Source: Thermosynechococcaceae cyanobacterium Okahandja (GTDB taxonomy: Bacteria; Cyanobacteriota; Cyanobacteriia; Thermosynechococcales; Thermosynechococcaceae). Taken from it: 64,000 nt of DNA. The DNA is taken from the NCBI GenBank assembly GCA_041530395.1, contig CP136945.1:434001-498000 (forward strand). The letters are read 5' to 3'. Every line of letters starts with the position of its first letter. The stretch's first letter is position 1. Made by a program: the position numbers and the translations under genes. Below, piece by piece: positions 18,153-28,320 of this stretch. A model generated the notes under the pieces. It worked only from the letters and a program-made list of their open reading frames with translations. It did not search any database and had not been told where the DNA came from.

Positions 18153-19018
18153 ATGCTAAGAGCCGTCAACAAGGTCAAAACCTACCCTACAGTTGAACAA
18201 CAATGGTATCTAGCTCAGACCTTTGGCTGTGTGCAGTGGGTCTGGAATCAGTCTCTCTCAACGTCCAAAATGCCCGATGGTCGGTATGATGCTGCTCTGC
18301 TGATTGAAGATAAAGCGGAAACGCCTGCATCTAGCAGTAATGGGAAGGCGGTTGGCATTGACCTTGGGTTGATTGATTTTGCTGTCACTTCCGATGGCTC
18401 TAAATATCGTCACCCCAAACCTCTTGCCAAACATGAGCGCAACTTGAAGGGGAAGCAGCTATCTCGGAAAAAGGATAAAATCACGGGCAAATATCGTAAG
18501 GCTAAAAGACTCGTTGCCAGAGTGCATTCTAAGATTTCACGCCTTCGAGAGGATTTTCTGCACCAGCTATCCCGCAAGATAGTGAACGAGAACCAAGTGA
18601 TGGTGGTGGAAAATCTAGCCGTGAACAACATGGTCAAGAACCACCGCCTAGCTAAGTCGATCAGTGATGCTGGTTGGGGGAGGTTTTGCACTATGTTGAA
18701 GTACAAAGCAGAGGCGGAAGGCAAGGTTTACGTGGAAGTAGGGCGTTTCTTCCCTAGCTCTCATCTTTGCGCTGAAACGCTGCTGCCCCTGCCCAAGATG
18801 GCTTTGAGCATCAGGGCATTGGACTGTCCTCATTGTGGACACAGGCATGACCGAGATGTAAATGCCGCCATCAATATCAGAAATGAAGGCTTGCGGATTT
18901 TGGCATTGGAAGTGCTTCTGCCCTTGGAGGCAATGTAAGACCAAAGCGGTATGGGCGCAAGTCCACTACGGCGGCGGCTGTTGCCTGTGAAAAGGGAAGC
19001 CAGCCCCGTACCGCCTAG
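18153..19018 (+). pseudogene. tnpB: Decayed IS605/IS1341-family TnpB (internal deletion and frameshift)
   Basis: An open frame of 261 codons (18153-18938) encodes the TnpB N-terminus (YPTVEQQWYLAQTFGCVQWV) fused near 18265 directly to the later part (PDGRYDAALLIEDKAE), so roughly 140 middle residues are missing. The three RuvC acidic sites remain (GIDLGL, VVENLAV, DRDVNAAI), but the first zinc-finger pair seems incomplete. Restoring one G at the run 18908-18909 lets the frame continue through SALGGNVRPKRYGRKS to a stop at 19018, which resembles normal TnpB tails. This is therefore a frameshifted, internally deleted relic. No tnpA is present. Confidence 0.85.
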
Positions 19019-19040
19019 CGGTCGGTGTCTGGTAGTTCAC
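18940..19040 (+). mobile_element. Right end of the IS605-type element with omega-RNA-like scaffold
   Basis: Downstream of the tnpB frame lies a GC-rich, self-complementary stretch that includes GGGAAGCC and ACCGC-cta-GCGGT, ending in GGTAGTTCAC. That ending is the usual right terminus of cyanobacterial IS605-group elements. In live elements this region yields the TnpB guide RNA. The element boundary at 19040/19041 is inferred from the terminal motif only. Confidence 0.5.
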
Positions 19041-19063
19041 AAACAACCGCTTAGTCGTAGGGC

Positions 19064-19247
19064 ATGAATCTGTTGATTTCTATTCTTGCAGCCTCAGAAC
19101 GCAACAAAGGGGCAATTTCCTCTCTGGTGCAGAAGTGCCTCGATGCCTACGAAGCTCAAATTGGGGGGGGATCGTTGCCTTACGGATGCCGAGCGGCCAA
19201 TCATTGCGCAGGGGACTGTTCCTGAGCCTACCGAGTTAGGGTCATAA
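19064..19247 (+). pseudogene. Frameshifted small ORF beside the IS right end
   Basis: An ATG at 19064 opens a frame reading LLISILAASERNKG and CLDAYEAQIGG, ending after 53 codons (stop at 19223-19225). At the run of eight G residues (19163-19170), losing one G switches to a frame reading DRCLTDAERPIIAQGTVP, which stops at 19245-19247. The combined product would be about 60 residues. It may be a small gene broken by slippage, or not a gene. No family is recognised. Confidence 0.3.
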
Positions 19248-19376
19248 TGGGGGGTAACGCTGGGCGATCGCACGTGGAAAAGGAAGCCACCCCAAAGGGT
19301 AAGGCATCGGAGTAGCAACAACGGGAATCAGAAGTAATGGAGCAGGCTGCGTAAAACACCATCGGAGGGTTAACCC

Positions 19377-19769
19377 ATGAGCGATGCTGCTACTCAATCA
19401 GAACTCGGGCAAGTGCTGGATGCGATCAAGTCCATTCAGTCCGATATAAAAGCCATGCAGTCTGATATTCAGGCCATGGACAAGAAGCTAGACCTTCACA
19501 TTGCCACGACGGCAGAAAAGTTCAACACGCTGGAGGAAAGGTTATCCGGTGAAATCAAGGCGGTACGGACTGAAATTCAGTTGGTACGGGCTGAAGTCAA
19601 AGCCTTGGATGATAAAGTGACCGTTCAAATCAAAGCCTTAGATGATAAGGTGACTGACTTGCGCGATCGCCAAAAAGTGACGGATTCCCGCCTGTGGGCG
19701 TTCATTGTGGCACTGGTGACCCTTGTCGGCGGTAGCGTGATTAAAGTCTTATGGTTTGACCGTGCATAA
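19377..19769 (+). CDS. Tail-anchored coiled-coil protein, tandem copy 1
   Basis: The 130-residue product starts MSDAATQSELGQVLDAIKSI, then forms a long coiled coil (residues about 15-100) with repeating KALDDKVT and SDIKAMQ units. It ends with a single membrane helix FIVALVTLVGGSVIKVLWF and a DRA tail, so the bulk should face the cytoplasm and the C-terminus should sit in a membrane. The start has GGAGGG 7 bases upstream. Relative to copy 2 it carries 7 extra residues early and 18 later. The overall plan resembles phage XhlA-like or Bdr-like small proteins, but I assign no function. Confidence 0.8.
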   Translation: MSDAATQSELGQVLDAIKSIQSDIKAMQSDIQAMDKKLDLHIATTAEKFNTLEERLSGEIKAVRTEIQLVRAEVKALDDKVTVQIKALDDKVTDLRDRQKVTDSRLWAFIVALVTLVGGSVIKVLWFDRA

Positions 19770-19819
19770 ACCACAGTAAACCAGTAGGGATTCAAAAGAC
19801 ACCGTTGGAGGGTTAACCC

Positions 19820-20137
19820 ATGAGTGATGCTGCCACTCAATCAGAACTCGGGCAAGTACTGGATGCGATCAAGTCCATGCAGTCTGATATTCAGGCCATG
19901 GACAAGAAGCTAGACCTTCACATTGCCACTACGGCGGAAAAGTTCAATACTCTAGAAGAGCGTCTATCCGGTGAAATCAAGGCGGTACGGGCTGAAATCA
20001 AAGCCTTAGATGATAAGGTGACTGACTTGCGCGATCGCCAAAAAGTGACGGATTCCCGCCTGTGGGCGTTCATTGTGGCACTGGTGACCCTTGTCGGCGG
20101 TAGCGTGATTAAAGTCTTATGGTTTGACCGTGCATAA
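19820..20137 (+). CDS. Tail-anchored coiled-coil protein, tandem copy 2
   Basis: The 105-residue copy is the shortest form together with copy 3: N-terminal QSELGQVLDAIKSMQSDIQA, a single KAVRAEIKALDDKVTDL linker, RDRQKVTDSR, then the membrane helix. It follows copy 1 after a 50-base spacer that contains the same GGAGGG ribosome-binding site. Its protein is identical to copy 3 and the DNA differs at only a few bases, so the 2/3 duplication is recent or the copies are being homogenised. Confidence 0.8.
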   Translation: MSDAATQSELGQVLDAIKSMQSDIQAMDKKLDLHIATTAEKFNTLEERLSGEIKAVRAEIKALDDKVTDLRDRQKVTDSRLWAFIVALVTLVGGSVIKVLWFDRA

Positions 20138-20187
20138 ACCACAGTAAACCAGTAGGGATTCAAAAGACACCGTTGGAGGGTTAACCC

Positions 20188-20505
20188 ATGAGTGATGCTG
20201 CCACTCAATCAGAACTCGGGCAAGTACTGGATGCGATCAAGTCCATGCAGTCTGATATTCAGGCCATGGACAAGAAGCTAGACCTTCACATTGCCACTAC
20301 GGCGGAAAAGTTCAATACTCTAGAAGAGCGTCTATCCGGTGAAATCAAGGCGGTACGGGCTGAAATCAAAGCCTTAGATGATAAGGTGACTGACTTGCGC
20401 GATCGCCAAAAAGTGACGGATTCCCGTCTGTGGGCGTTCATTGTGGCACTGGTGACCCTTGTCGGCGGTAGCGTAATTAAAGTCTTGTGGTTTGACCGTG
20501 CATAA
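20188..20505 (+). CDS. Tail-anchored coiled-coil protein, tandem copy 3
   Basis: The product is identical in amino-acid sequence to copy 2 (105 residues), with a few silent changes such as GCC to GTC-type shifts near the RDRQ and GGSV codons. The start-to-start distance from copy 2 is 368 bases, which includes the 50-base spacer. Selection on the protein is suggested by the changes being silent. Function is unknown. Confidence 0.8.
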   Translation: MSDAATQSELGQVLDAIKSMQSDIQAMDKKLDLHIATTAEKFNTLEERLSGEIKAVRAEIKALDDKVTDLRDRQKVTDSRLWAFIVALVTLVGGSVIKVLWFDRA

Positions 20506-20555
20506 ACCACAGTAAATCAGTAGGGATTCAAAAAACACCGTTGGAGGGTTAACCC

Positions 20556-20960
20556 ATGAGTGATGCTGCCACTCAATCAGAATTAGGGCAAGTGCTGGAT
20601 GCGATCAAGTCCATGCAGTCTGATATTCAGGCCATGGACAAGAAGCTAGACCTTCACATTGCCACTACAGCAGAAAAGTTCAACACGCTGGAGGAAAGGT
20701 TATCCGGTGAAATCAAGGCGGTACGGGCTGAAGTCAAAGCCTTAGATGATAAAGTGACCGTTCAAATCAACGCAGTGCAAACCGAAGTCAAGGCCTTAGA
20801 CAATAAGGTAACTGTTCAAATCAAAGCCTTGGACGATAAGGTGACTGACTTGCGCGATCGCCAAAAGGTGACAGATTCCCGTCTGTGGGCGTTCATTGTG
20901 GCACTGGTGACCCTTGTCGGCGGTAGCGTGATTAAAGTCTTGTGGTTTGACCGTGCATAA
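20556..20960 (+). CDS. Tail-anchored coiled-coil protein, tandem copy 4 (longest)
   Basis: At 134 residues this is the longest copy. Against copy 2 it has 29 extra residues in the middle of the coiled coil, built from repeats of the KALDDKVTVQI type (VQINAVQTEVKALDNKVTVQ). That is 87 bases, exactly the difference in start-to-start spacing. The ends, including the membrane helix and the HIP1-containing RDRQ codons, match the other copies. Confidence 0.8.
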   Translation: MSDAATQSELGQVLDAIKSMQSDIQAMDKKLDLHIATTAEKFNTLEERLSGEIKAVRAEVKALDDKVTVQINAVQTEVKALDNKVTVQIKALDDKVTDLRDRQKVTDSRLWAFIVALVTLVGGSVIKVLWFDRA

Positions 20961-21010
20961 ACCACAGTAAATCAGTAGGGATTCAGAAGGCACCGTTGGA
21001 GGGTTAACCC

Positions 21011-21361
21011 ATGAGTGATGCTGCCACTCAATCAGAACTCGGGCAAGTGCTGAATGCGATCAAGTCCATGCAGTCCGATATAAAAGCCATGCAGTCTGAT
21101 ATTCAGGCCATGGACAAGAAGCTAGACATCCACATCGCTACTACGGCGGAAAAGTTCAACACGCTAGAGGAAAGGCTATCCGGTGAAATCAAGGCTGTAG
21201 ATGCAAAACTCAGCAGCCAGATCAAAGCCCTAGACGACAAGGTGACTGACTTGCGCGATCGCCAAAAGGTGACGGATTCCCGTCTGTGGGCGTTCATTGT
21301 GGCACTGGTAACCCTTGTCGGCGGTAGCGTAATTAAGGTGCTCTGGTTTGACCGTGCATAA
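21011..21361 (+). CDS. Tail-anchored coiled-coil protein, tandem copy 5
   Basis: The 116-residue last copy has the 7-residue early insertion (SDIKAMQ) as in copy 1, and a distinct linker KAVDAKLSSQIKALDDK that is 4 residues longer than copy 2. It also has LDIHIATT instead of LDLHIATT. The array stops here: the next gene (minus strand, FAD oxidase) ends 29 bases later, and the 50-base spacer is not present after this copy. Confidence 0.8.
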   Translation: MSDAATQSELGQVLNAIKSMQSDIKAMQSDIQAMDKKLDIHIATTAEKFNTLEERLSGEIKAVDAKLSSQIKALDDKVTDLRDRQKVTDSRLWAFIVALVTLVGGSVIKVLWFDRA

Positions 21362-21390
21362 GCCGCCCTAGGCTGGCACAAATCAACCGA

Positions 21391-22512
21391 TCAGGTTTGG
21401 GGACTACGGCAAGCAAGCTCCATCTCTAGGGCTTGACTCACTAACTCGGCGGTAATCGGGGCCAGCAAAATACCGTTGCGGTAGTGGCCACTGGCAACCC
21501 ATACCCGCGGCTGAATCTGCTCAATGACCGGAGCGGGGCGATCGCAGGGACGGGGACGCTGTCCTTGCCAAGATCGCAGAAGGGGAGCCGTTTTGAGGGG
21601 TGGCCATAGATGGTTGGCGCGATCGCGCAGAGCCGCTAGAGCTTCAGGATTGCCGTTGGGCTGGCTGCCCTCAACCGTTGCTCCAACCCATACCCGTTCT
21701 GAGTCAACGGGCACAAGGTGAATATCGTCTGCGGTGAGCACTGGTGTGTTGGGCGGGGCTGGCCAAGCAAATTCAAGAGCTTGCCCTAGGACTGGTTGCA
21801 GGGGAATGGGCTGCCGTAAATGACGGGTTAAGGGGGTTGTTCCTAAGCCCGCTGCTAAAACTAGGTACTCTGTTGTTAAGGTGCCGTTGGCAAGGACAAC
21901 CTGTAGAGAGTCATCTTGGGGCCGGAGGTCTAATACCTTGCTGTGGTAGCAAAAGGTTACACCGTTGAGGGTTGCCGCTTGGCGTAGCGCTTGGGTGAGA
22001 TGACGTGGATGCACTTGGCGATCGCCCCTTGCCCACAGGGCACCCTGAACCACCTCTGGGTTAATCATTGGTACTTGTTCGAGTACCGCTGCGGGTTCGA
22101 GCCACTCTAATTGGTCATTGCCGTAAGTGCTCAGCCATGCTTGGGTCGCGATCGCCCCTTCAGTGGTAGTCATTAGCTCTAAAATCCCCTGCCGTTGGTA
22201 GGGAATGGAAGCTCCGGTGGCCGCTTCTAGTTCCGGAATTAGGGTCTCGTAGCGCGCCAGACTGGCCTGTCGCAGGCAAAAATTACGCCCCCGCCGTCGC
22301 CGACTCAACTGCACAATTAAAACGCCAAGGGCGGCACCCGTGGCCGCAAAGTCTGTGGCCGATTGTGCCTCTAGCACAACAATAGAACCCCTGACACGAC
22401 GGCTGAGTTCGTAGGCGATCGCTGCTCCTACAACCCCGGCGCCAACAACTGTAATTGTCGCAGTTGGCCTCACCTCAGCTACCCAACTCTCAATATCCAC
22501 ATATATCAACAA
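21391..22512 (-). CDS. thiO: FAD-dependent oxidase, glycine oxidase ThiO-like
   Basis: The 373-residue flavoprotein of the DAO family has a dinucleotide-binding start (ITVVGAGVVGAAIAYELS) and a C-terminal GHYRNGILLAPITAELV block, both typical of ThiO/glycine oxidases. ThiO makes dehydroglycine for thiamine thiazole synthesis. A related D-amino-acid or glycine/sarcosine oxidase role is possible, and thiG is not adjacent. It is convergent with the tandem array. Confidence 0.75.
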   Translation of the reverse strand: MLIYVDIESWVAEVRPTATITVVGAGVVGAAIAYELSRRVRGSIVVLEAQSATDFAATGAALGVLIVQLSRRRRGRNFCLRQASLARYETLIPELEAATGASIPYQRQGILELMTTTEGAIATQAWLSTYGNDQLEWLEPAAVLEQVPMINPEVVQGALWARGDRQVHPRHLTQALRQAATLNGVTFCYHSKVLDLRPQDDSLQVVLANGTLTTEYLVLAAGLGTTPLTRHLRQPIPLQPVLGQALEFAWPAPPNTPVLTADDIHLVPVDSERVWVGATVEGSQPNGNPEALAALRDRANHLWPPLKTAPLLRSWQGQRPRPCDRPAPVIEQIQPRVWVASGHYRNGILLAPITAELVSQALEMELACRSPQT

Positions 22513-22570
22513 AAAGAGGCTGCTACTCCGCCAACCCCGTAGCTCCTGCTGCGTAAAAGAATAAAGGATA

Positions 22571-22599
22571 TTGAGAAATCTAGACCCCTTCGTTATACT
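22571..22599 (+). promoter_or_regulatory. Sigma-70-type promoter of the FMN reductase gene
   Basis: TTGAGA (22571-22576) and TATACT (22594-22599) are separated by 17 bases, a near-consensus promoter. Transcription would begin near 22606. This favours translation from the ATG at 22626 over the one at 22614, which would leave only about 8 leader bases. Confidence 0.55.
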
Positions 22600-22613
22600 A
22601 ATTCATAGTCGTT

Positions 22614-24166
<1,553 letters not shown>

Positions 24167-24243
24167 TCAGTTGTAGGGATGATATGCACAAACAGTGGCC
24201 ATTGCCAAGGCTACGGTTCATTATCCCATCTGGGGGCAGCATT

Positions 24244-24813
24244 TTAGCGGGGGCGATCGCCCGCGGTGGGTAAATAGGGCAGCGCCAGATAAAAACTAGT
24301 GATGGTTTTGGCATCCACCACGTGGCCGCTGCGAATGGCCGCCTCAAACTCAGGAATCGTGAACTCTATGGTTTCAATATGCTCATCCTCATCTTGGGCA
24401 GGAGGCGTGTCTAATCGTTCTAGCTCAGTGGCCAAATAGGCATAGATGATTTCATCGGAGTAGCCCGGGGCAATATAAAACTCACCTAGGCGCTGCCACT
24501 GGTGGGCACGGTAGCCGGTTTCTTCTTCAATTTCCCGCTCAATGGTCTTAAAGGGATTTTCATGATCCTCGACCGTACCCGCCGGAAATTCGAGGAGATA
24601 CTGCTCGGTGGCAAATCGGTATTGCTTGACCAATACCAACTGACCACTAGGGGTCACGGGCACCGCTAATGCCCCCCCCGGATGCCGCACCGTTCCCATG
24701 ATGGCCACAGCGCCGTGGGGGAGGCGATACTGATTGACCTCAAAGGTAAACTTACGACTGCGGCAAAAACAGTGGCGCTCGAGTACCTCCGCCGGAATTT
24801 TGGCCTTGGTCAT
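24244..24813 (-). CDS. NUDIX hydrolase (ADP-ribose pyrophosphatase-like)
   Basis: The 189-residue protein has an exact NUDIX box, G-x5-E-x7-RE-U-x-EE-x-G-U, from GTVEDHENPF to EIEEETGY. The upstream VKQYRFATEQYLLEFPAG is typical of ADP-sugar pyrophosphatases. It would hydrolyse ADP-ribose or similar sugars. It starts 5 bases after the map stop on the same strand, so the two are likely cotranscribed. Substrate is inferred from similarity. Confidence 0.85.
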   Translation of the reverse strand: MTKAKIPAEVLERHCFCRSRKFTFEVNQYRLPHGAVAIMGTVRHPGGALAVPVTPSGQLVLVKQYRFATEQYLLEFPAGTVEDHENPFKTIEREIEEETGYRAHQWQRLGEFYIAPGYSDEIIYAYLATELERLDTPPAQDEDEHIETIEFTIPEFEAAIRSGHVVDAKTITSFYLALPYLPTAGDRPR

Positions 24814-24818
24814 AGGGG

Positions 24819-25646
24819 TTAACTCACCTGTTGGCGATCGGTGAGGATTTCGTAGCCCGTTTTGGTCACCAGCACCGTGTGCTCGAACTGGGCGGACAAG
24901 GCATTATCGACCGTTACCGCCGTCCAGCGATCGCGCAAAATGCGGACCTGCTTCGAGCCAGCATTTACAATCGGCTCAATGGCAAGGGTCATACCCGCTC
25001 GCAACCGCACGTTTTTTAGTTCATTGGTGCGAAAGTTAAACACCGAGGGTTCTTCGTGGAGATTGCGACCAACACCATGGCCGGTAAAATCCTCCACCAC
25101 CACAAAGCCATTGGCTTCGACGTAGTCTTGAATTGCGCCCGCCAAGTCCATCAGGTAGTTCCCCTCTTTAACTTGCTCGATGCCCCGATAGAGAGCTTCT
25201 TCGGCAACCTTGACCAACTTAGCAGCGGTCTCTGAAATTTGCCCCACCGGAATCGTAATACAGGAATCACCATGGAAGCCGTTGTAGTAGGCACCGGTAT
25301 CAACCTTAACAATGTCGCCGTTGCGGATGACCTTGCGGGGGCTAGGAATACCGTGAACCACTTCATTGTTAATCGAGGCGCAAATGGACGCGGGAAACCC
25401 TTGGTATCCCTTAAAGCTAGGGGTTGCCCCCATTTCGCGAATCCGTTGCTCGGCGTAAGCATCCAGATCGGCTGTGGTCATGCCCGGTTTGGTGATCTCA
25501 GCAATTTCTTTCAACACTGTGGCCACAATCCGCGACGCTTGCCGCATGATCTCGATTTCCCGCTTTGATTTAATCTCAATGCCGCGGCGGGGGCGAGTTT
25601 GCACAGGGGCAGCGGGGGGAGTGAGTAAATTACCAAGGATATTCAT
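24819..25646 (-). CDS. map: Methionine aminopeptidase, type I
   Basis: The 275-residue enzyme removes initiator methionine. The pita-bread fold shows [21 protein letters not shown], the metal ligands in [13 protein letters not shown], the [12 protein letters not shown] histidine and the [10 protein letters not shown] glutamate, all conserved. A stretch of about 28 residues precedes the core and lacks the zinc-finger extension of eukaryotic types. It is followed by the NUDIX gene. Confidence 0.95.
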   Translation of the reverse strand: MNILGNLLTPPAAPVQTRPRRGIEIKSKREIEIMRQASRIVATVLKEIAEITKPGMTTADLDAYAEQRIREMGATPSFKGYQGFPASICASINNEVVHGIPSPRKVIRNGDIVKVDTGAYYNGFHGDSCITIPVGQISETAAKLVKVAEEALYRGIEQVKEGNYLMDLAGAIQDYVEANGFVVVEDFTGHGVGRNLHEEPSVFNFRTNELKNVRLRAGMTLAIEPIVNAGSKQVRILRDRWTAVTVDNALSAQFEHTVLVTKTGYEILTDRQQVS

Positions 25647-25725
25647 GGCGGTTGTGACAAGGATTCTTCTTCAGGATAACGCTGTTGTGGTGCCAAGGGA
25701 AATGAACCCTACATTTCTAGCATTT

Positions 25726-27174
25726 CTAGGTACTGGCGGTGCGAAAATGCTGGTGGTACAGTTCCTTAAAGCGGCGCTGCTGCTCGTGATGCTCAACAAT
25801 TGGCAGTGGGTAGCCACAGCGGTGTCGTTCGAGGGGCGAGATATTCCCCGATAACAGATCGGCAGTATCAACGGAGCGGAGTTCCGGCAACCACTCTCGA
25901 ATATAGTCGGCTTCGGGGTCAAATTTCTGGGCTTGACTCATGGGGTTAAAAATACGTAGTGGCTTAGGATCCATGCCACTGGAGGCGCTCCACTGCCAAC
26001 CGCCGTTATTGGCGGCGAGGTCCCCATCAATGAGGCGCTGCATAAAGTAGCGCTCCCCCCACTGGGGATTAATGATGAGGTCTTTGGTCAGAAAGCTGGC
26101 GACAATCATGCGACAGCGGTTGTGCATCCAACCGGTGTGGTTTAATTGCCGCATGGCGGCATCGACGATGGGGTAGCCGGTTTCACCGCGACACCAGGCC
26201 GCAAACTGCGCCGCATCGTTCACCCAAGGGAAGCTGGCAAACCCTTTGCGATAAGGTTGCTCCGCCAATTCTGGAAACCAGTAGAGGGCGTGCTGATAGA
26301 ATTCCCGCCACGCTAGTTCCTGCTGCCAAGTGCGAATACCGGCTTGCGCTTCGTCACTGCGGGCCTGCTCTAACGCCGCCAGTGAGGCCGCCCACACCGT
26401 GCGAATGCCGATAACGCCAAATTTTAAGGCGGGGCTAATCAGGGCTGTGCCGGGTCGCCCCGGATAGTTGCGCTGCTCACCGTACTCGTAAATGGCCTGC
26501 CGGGTAAACTGCTGGAGTTGCTGTGCGGCGGCGGCTTCGCCGGGTGTTAGAATCAGTTCCCCCGACCACTCAAAGCCTAGCTCGCGGGCGCTGGGTATGG
26601 GGATGCTCCCTAGGGTGGTGGCGATCGCGCGCTCCTGCTCACTCAGGGGGCTAAAGTCGGTCGGGGTTGGCACGGGGGCTGCTTTGGGCAGGGCGGACCA
26701 ATTGCGCCAAAAGGGGGTATAGACGGTGTAGGGCTGCGCCTGCTGAGTGAGGACGGCACTGGGGGGGTGCAGTAACTGATCCCATTGGGTGTGAACCGCA
26801 ATCCCCAACGCTTTGAGGCGCTCAGCAACCGCCCGATCGCGATCGCGTCCGTAGGGTTCTACGTCCTCATGCCAGTGAACGGCCACCGCATTGAGGCCTT
26901 GGGCAACGTGGGGGATCACTTGCCGTGGATCCCCTTGAAACACCAAGAGCGTGCCTCCCCGCTGTTGATAGGCGTTGGCGAGGGCCTGTAAACACCCAAT
27001 CAAGTAGGTGACCCGTACAGCAGCCACCTCTGCCGAGCTTAATAGTGCCGGATCTAAGCAAAACAGGCCCACCACCTTTGCCGTCTGTTGCCGCGCGGTA
27101 TGAAGGCCGAGGCTATCGGCAAGGCGCAGATCACGCCGGTGCCAAAACAGGTGCAGGGGATGACTCATTAACAC
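25726..27174 (-). CDS. phr: Deoxyribodipyrimidine (CPD) photolyase, class I
   Basis: The 482-residue flavoprotein repairs cyclobutane pyrimidine dimers with blue light. It has an N-terminal antenna domain ([19 protein letters not shown]) and a C-terminal FAD domain with [35 protein letters not shown] and WWQ-like [20 protein letters not shown]. It resembles the cyanobacterial 8-HDF-type photolyase. A GGAGG ribosome-binding site precedes the start at 27174. The divergent gene begins only 18 bases away. Confidence 0.94.
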   Translation of the reverse strand: MLMSHPLHLFWHRRDLRLADSLGLHTARQQTAKVVGLFCLDPALLSSAEVAAVRVTYLIGCLQALANAYQQRGGTLLVFQGDPRQVIPHVAQGLNAVAVHWHEDVEPYGRDRDRAVAERLKALGIAVHTQWDQLLHPPSAVLTQQAQPYTVYTPFWRNWSALPKAAPVPTPTDFSPLSEQERAIATTLGSIPIPSARELGFEWSGELILTPGEAAAAQQLQQFTRQAIYEYGEQRNYPGRPGTALISPALKFGVIGIRTVWAASLAALEQARSDEAQAGIRTWQQELAWREFYQHALYWFPELAEQPYRKGFASFPWVNDAAQFAAWCRGETGYPIVDAAMRQLNHTGWMHNRCRMIVASFLTKDLIINPQWGERYFMQRLIDGDLAANNGGWQWSASSGMDPKPLRIFNPMSQAQKFDPEADYIREWLPELRSVDTADLLSGNISPLERHRCGYPLPIVEHHEQQRRFKELYHQHFRTAST

Positions 27175-27192
27175 CTCCGAGGGAGTCTATCG

Positions 27193-28305
27193 ATGGGATG
27201 CAAAACCGTGGGGCGGTATGTCATGGCCCCGCTGAAGTACGCTACTGTCAAAATAAACCCTATGGCCTCAACATCTCTGATGGAACCGCTTCTTGACGGC
27301 ACAATTCTACGGCCTAATGGTGCTATCTCCGGTGTAGCCCGGCGGCGTTTACTGCACGTGAATGGGGTGAGTAGCGATCGCGCCAAGCAACAGCGGGACC
27401 TCAACCGTCTGGCGGACTTAACGGCGGCTCACCCGCTAGAGATTCGCGGCATTCACAACCAAACCCACGGGTTGCAGGCAGATCTATTGGAAAGTTTACT
27501 GGGCAAAGCCGAACTCTACCAGTTTTGGCCAACCGTGGCTGCCAATCCAAGCACTGGCGATCGCCGTCGTGCCTATGCCAAGCTCCTTGAGCCTCTTATT
27601 CGCCTCGAACTGGAGGACGATGCCGATATTTTGGCCATAGCTCAACCCCCTCACCTGCAAAATCGCCCCCTTAGTACCGAGAGTGCCGCAACCCTAAGCA
27701 GCCTCCTTGCCCTACCGTTTTTACAGCGGCTGGGGTGGAGTGAATTTGCCCAGTACCTCTACGGTGCCTTTCCCGCCGGAGCGCCACGACCGACCCTGCG
27801 GCTGGCCTACGAAATCGTTAAGGGACTCCAAGCCGGGGCGGAGGTGTACCTAGTGGCGCACAGTCAAGGTCTCATTATTACCGCCCTAGCGTGTCACATT
27901 GTCCGCGAATTGCTACTGCCCCAAACCAAATGGATGGAAACCCTCCATATCATTGGCTATGGCCCTGTCATCCTGTTTGCGGATTTGCCCGTGGAACTCC
28001 AGGCCCGCACCATTTTGGTGCAACATCGCCAAGATGTGGTTGCAGAGACCCTCAGCAACCTGCGCAACCTCGATGTGTGGACGAACGTGCAAACCCAACT
28101 GCAAAAAGCATTACACTACGCCGAAGATCTGCTACAGACGGTCAATAATGATAGTCATCACACCGCTAGCTTTTACTTGGGGCTACGTCCAGAGGCGGCC
28201 AGCCAGCGCTCCGCCCAGTTGCTACAGATTCTGCTGACCCAAAGCTGGCAGGCAACCCCCAGTTTGAGCGCCCTGTGTGGCAGTCGTATCATCCTTGAGC
28301 ATTGA
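27193..28305 (+). CDS. Conserved hypothetical protein, possible alpha/beta-hydrolase
   Basis: The protein of up to 370 residues has VYLVAHSQGLIITALA, a strand-nucleophile-helix resembling the lipase elbow (AHSQG in place of GxSxG), about 220 residues in. An earlier block reads LLHVNGVSS and RGIHNQTHGLQADLLESL. It may be a lipase-like hydrolase, but catalytic Asp and His are not assignable. The start at 27193 has GAGGGAG upstream; an alternative is the ATG at 27283, where conserved-looking sequence begins. It is upstream of tsaD by 15 bases. Confidence 0.6.
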   Translation: MGCKTVGRYVMAPLKYATVKINPMASTSLMEPLLDGTILRPNGAISGVARRRLLHVNGVSSDRAKQQRDLNRLADLTAAHPLEIRGIHNQTHGLQADLLESLLGKAELYQFWPTVAANPSTGDRRRAYAKLLEPLIRLELEDDADILAIAQPPHLQNRPLSTESAATLSSLLALPFLQRLGWSEFAQYLYGAFPAGAPRPTLRLAYEIVKGLQAGAEVYLVAHSQGLIITALACHIVRELLLPQTKWMETLHIIGYGPVILFADLPVELQARTILVQHRQDVVAETLSNLRNLDVWTNVQTQLQKALHYAEDLLQTVNNDSHHTASFYLGLRPEAASQRSAQLLQILLTQSWQATPSLSALCGSRIILEH

Positions 28306-28320
28306 CCCTCTGGAGGACCT

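Larger units (their letters stand above)
19356..21361 (+). repeat. Five-unit tandem gene array with conserved 50-base spacers
   Basis: Start-to-start distances are 443, 368, 368 and 455 bases. Each spacer after the TAA is 50 bases and nearly identical, holding CCAGTAGGGATTC-like and CACCGTTGGAGGGTTAACCC sequence. Each copy keeps one HIP1 octamer (GCGATCGC) at the same codons. No separate promoter or terminator is visible between copies, so they are probably read as one operon. Confidence 0.9.

Noticed and set aside
19377-21361. Tandem repeats considered as a CRISPR-like array
   Set aside because: Repeat units are 368-455 bases and encode proteins; there are no short direct repeats with unique spacers.
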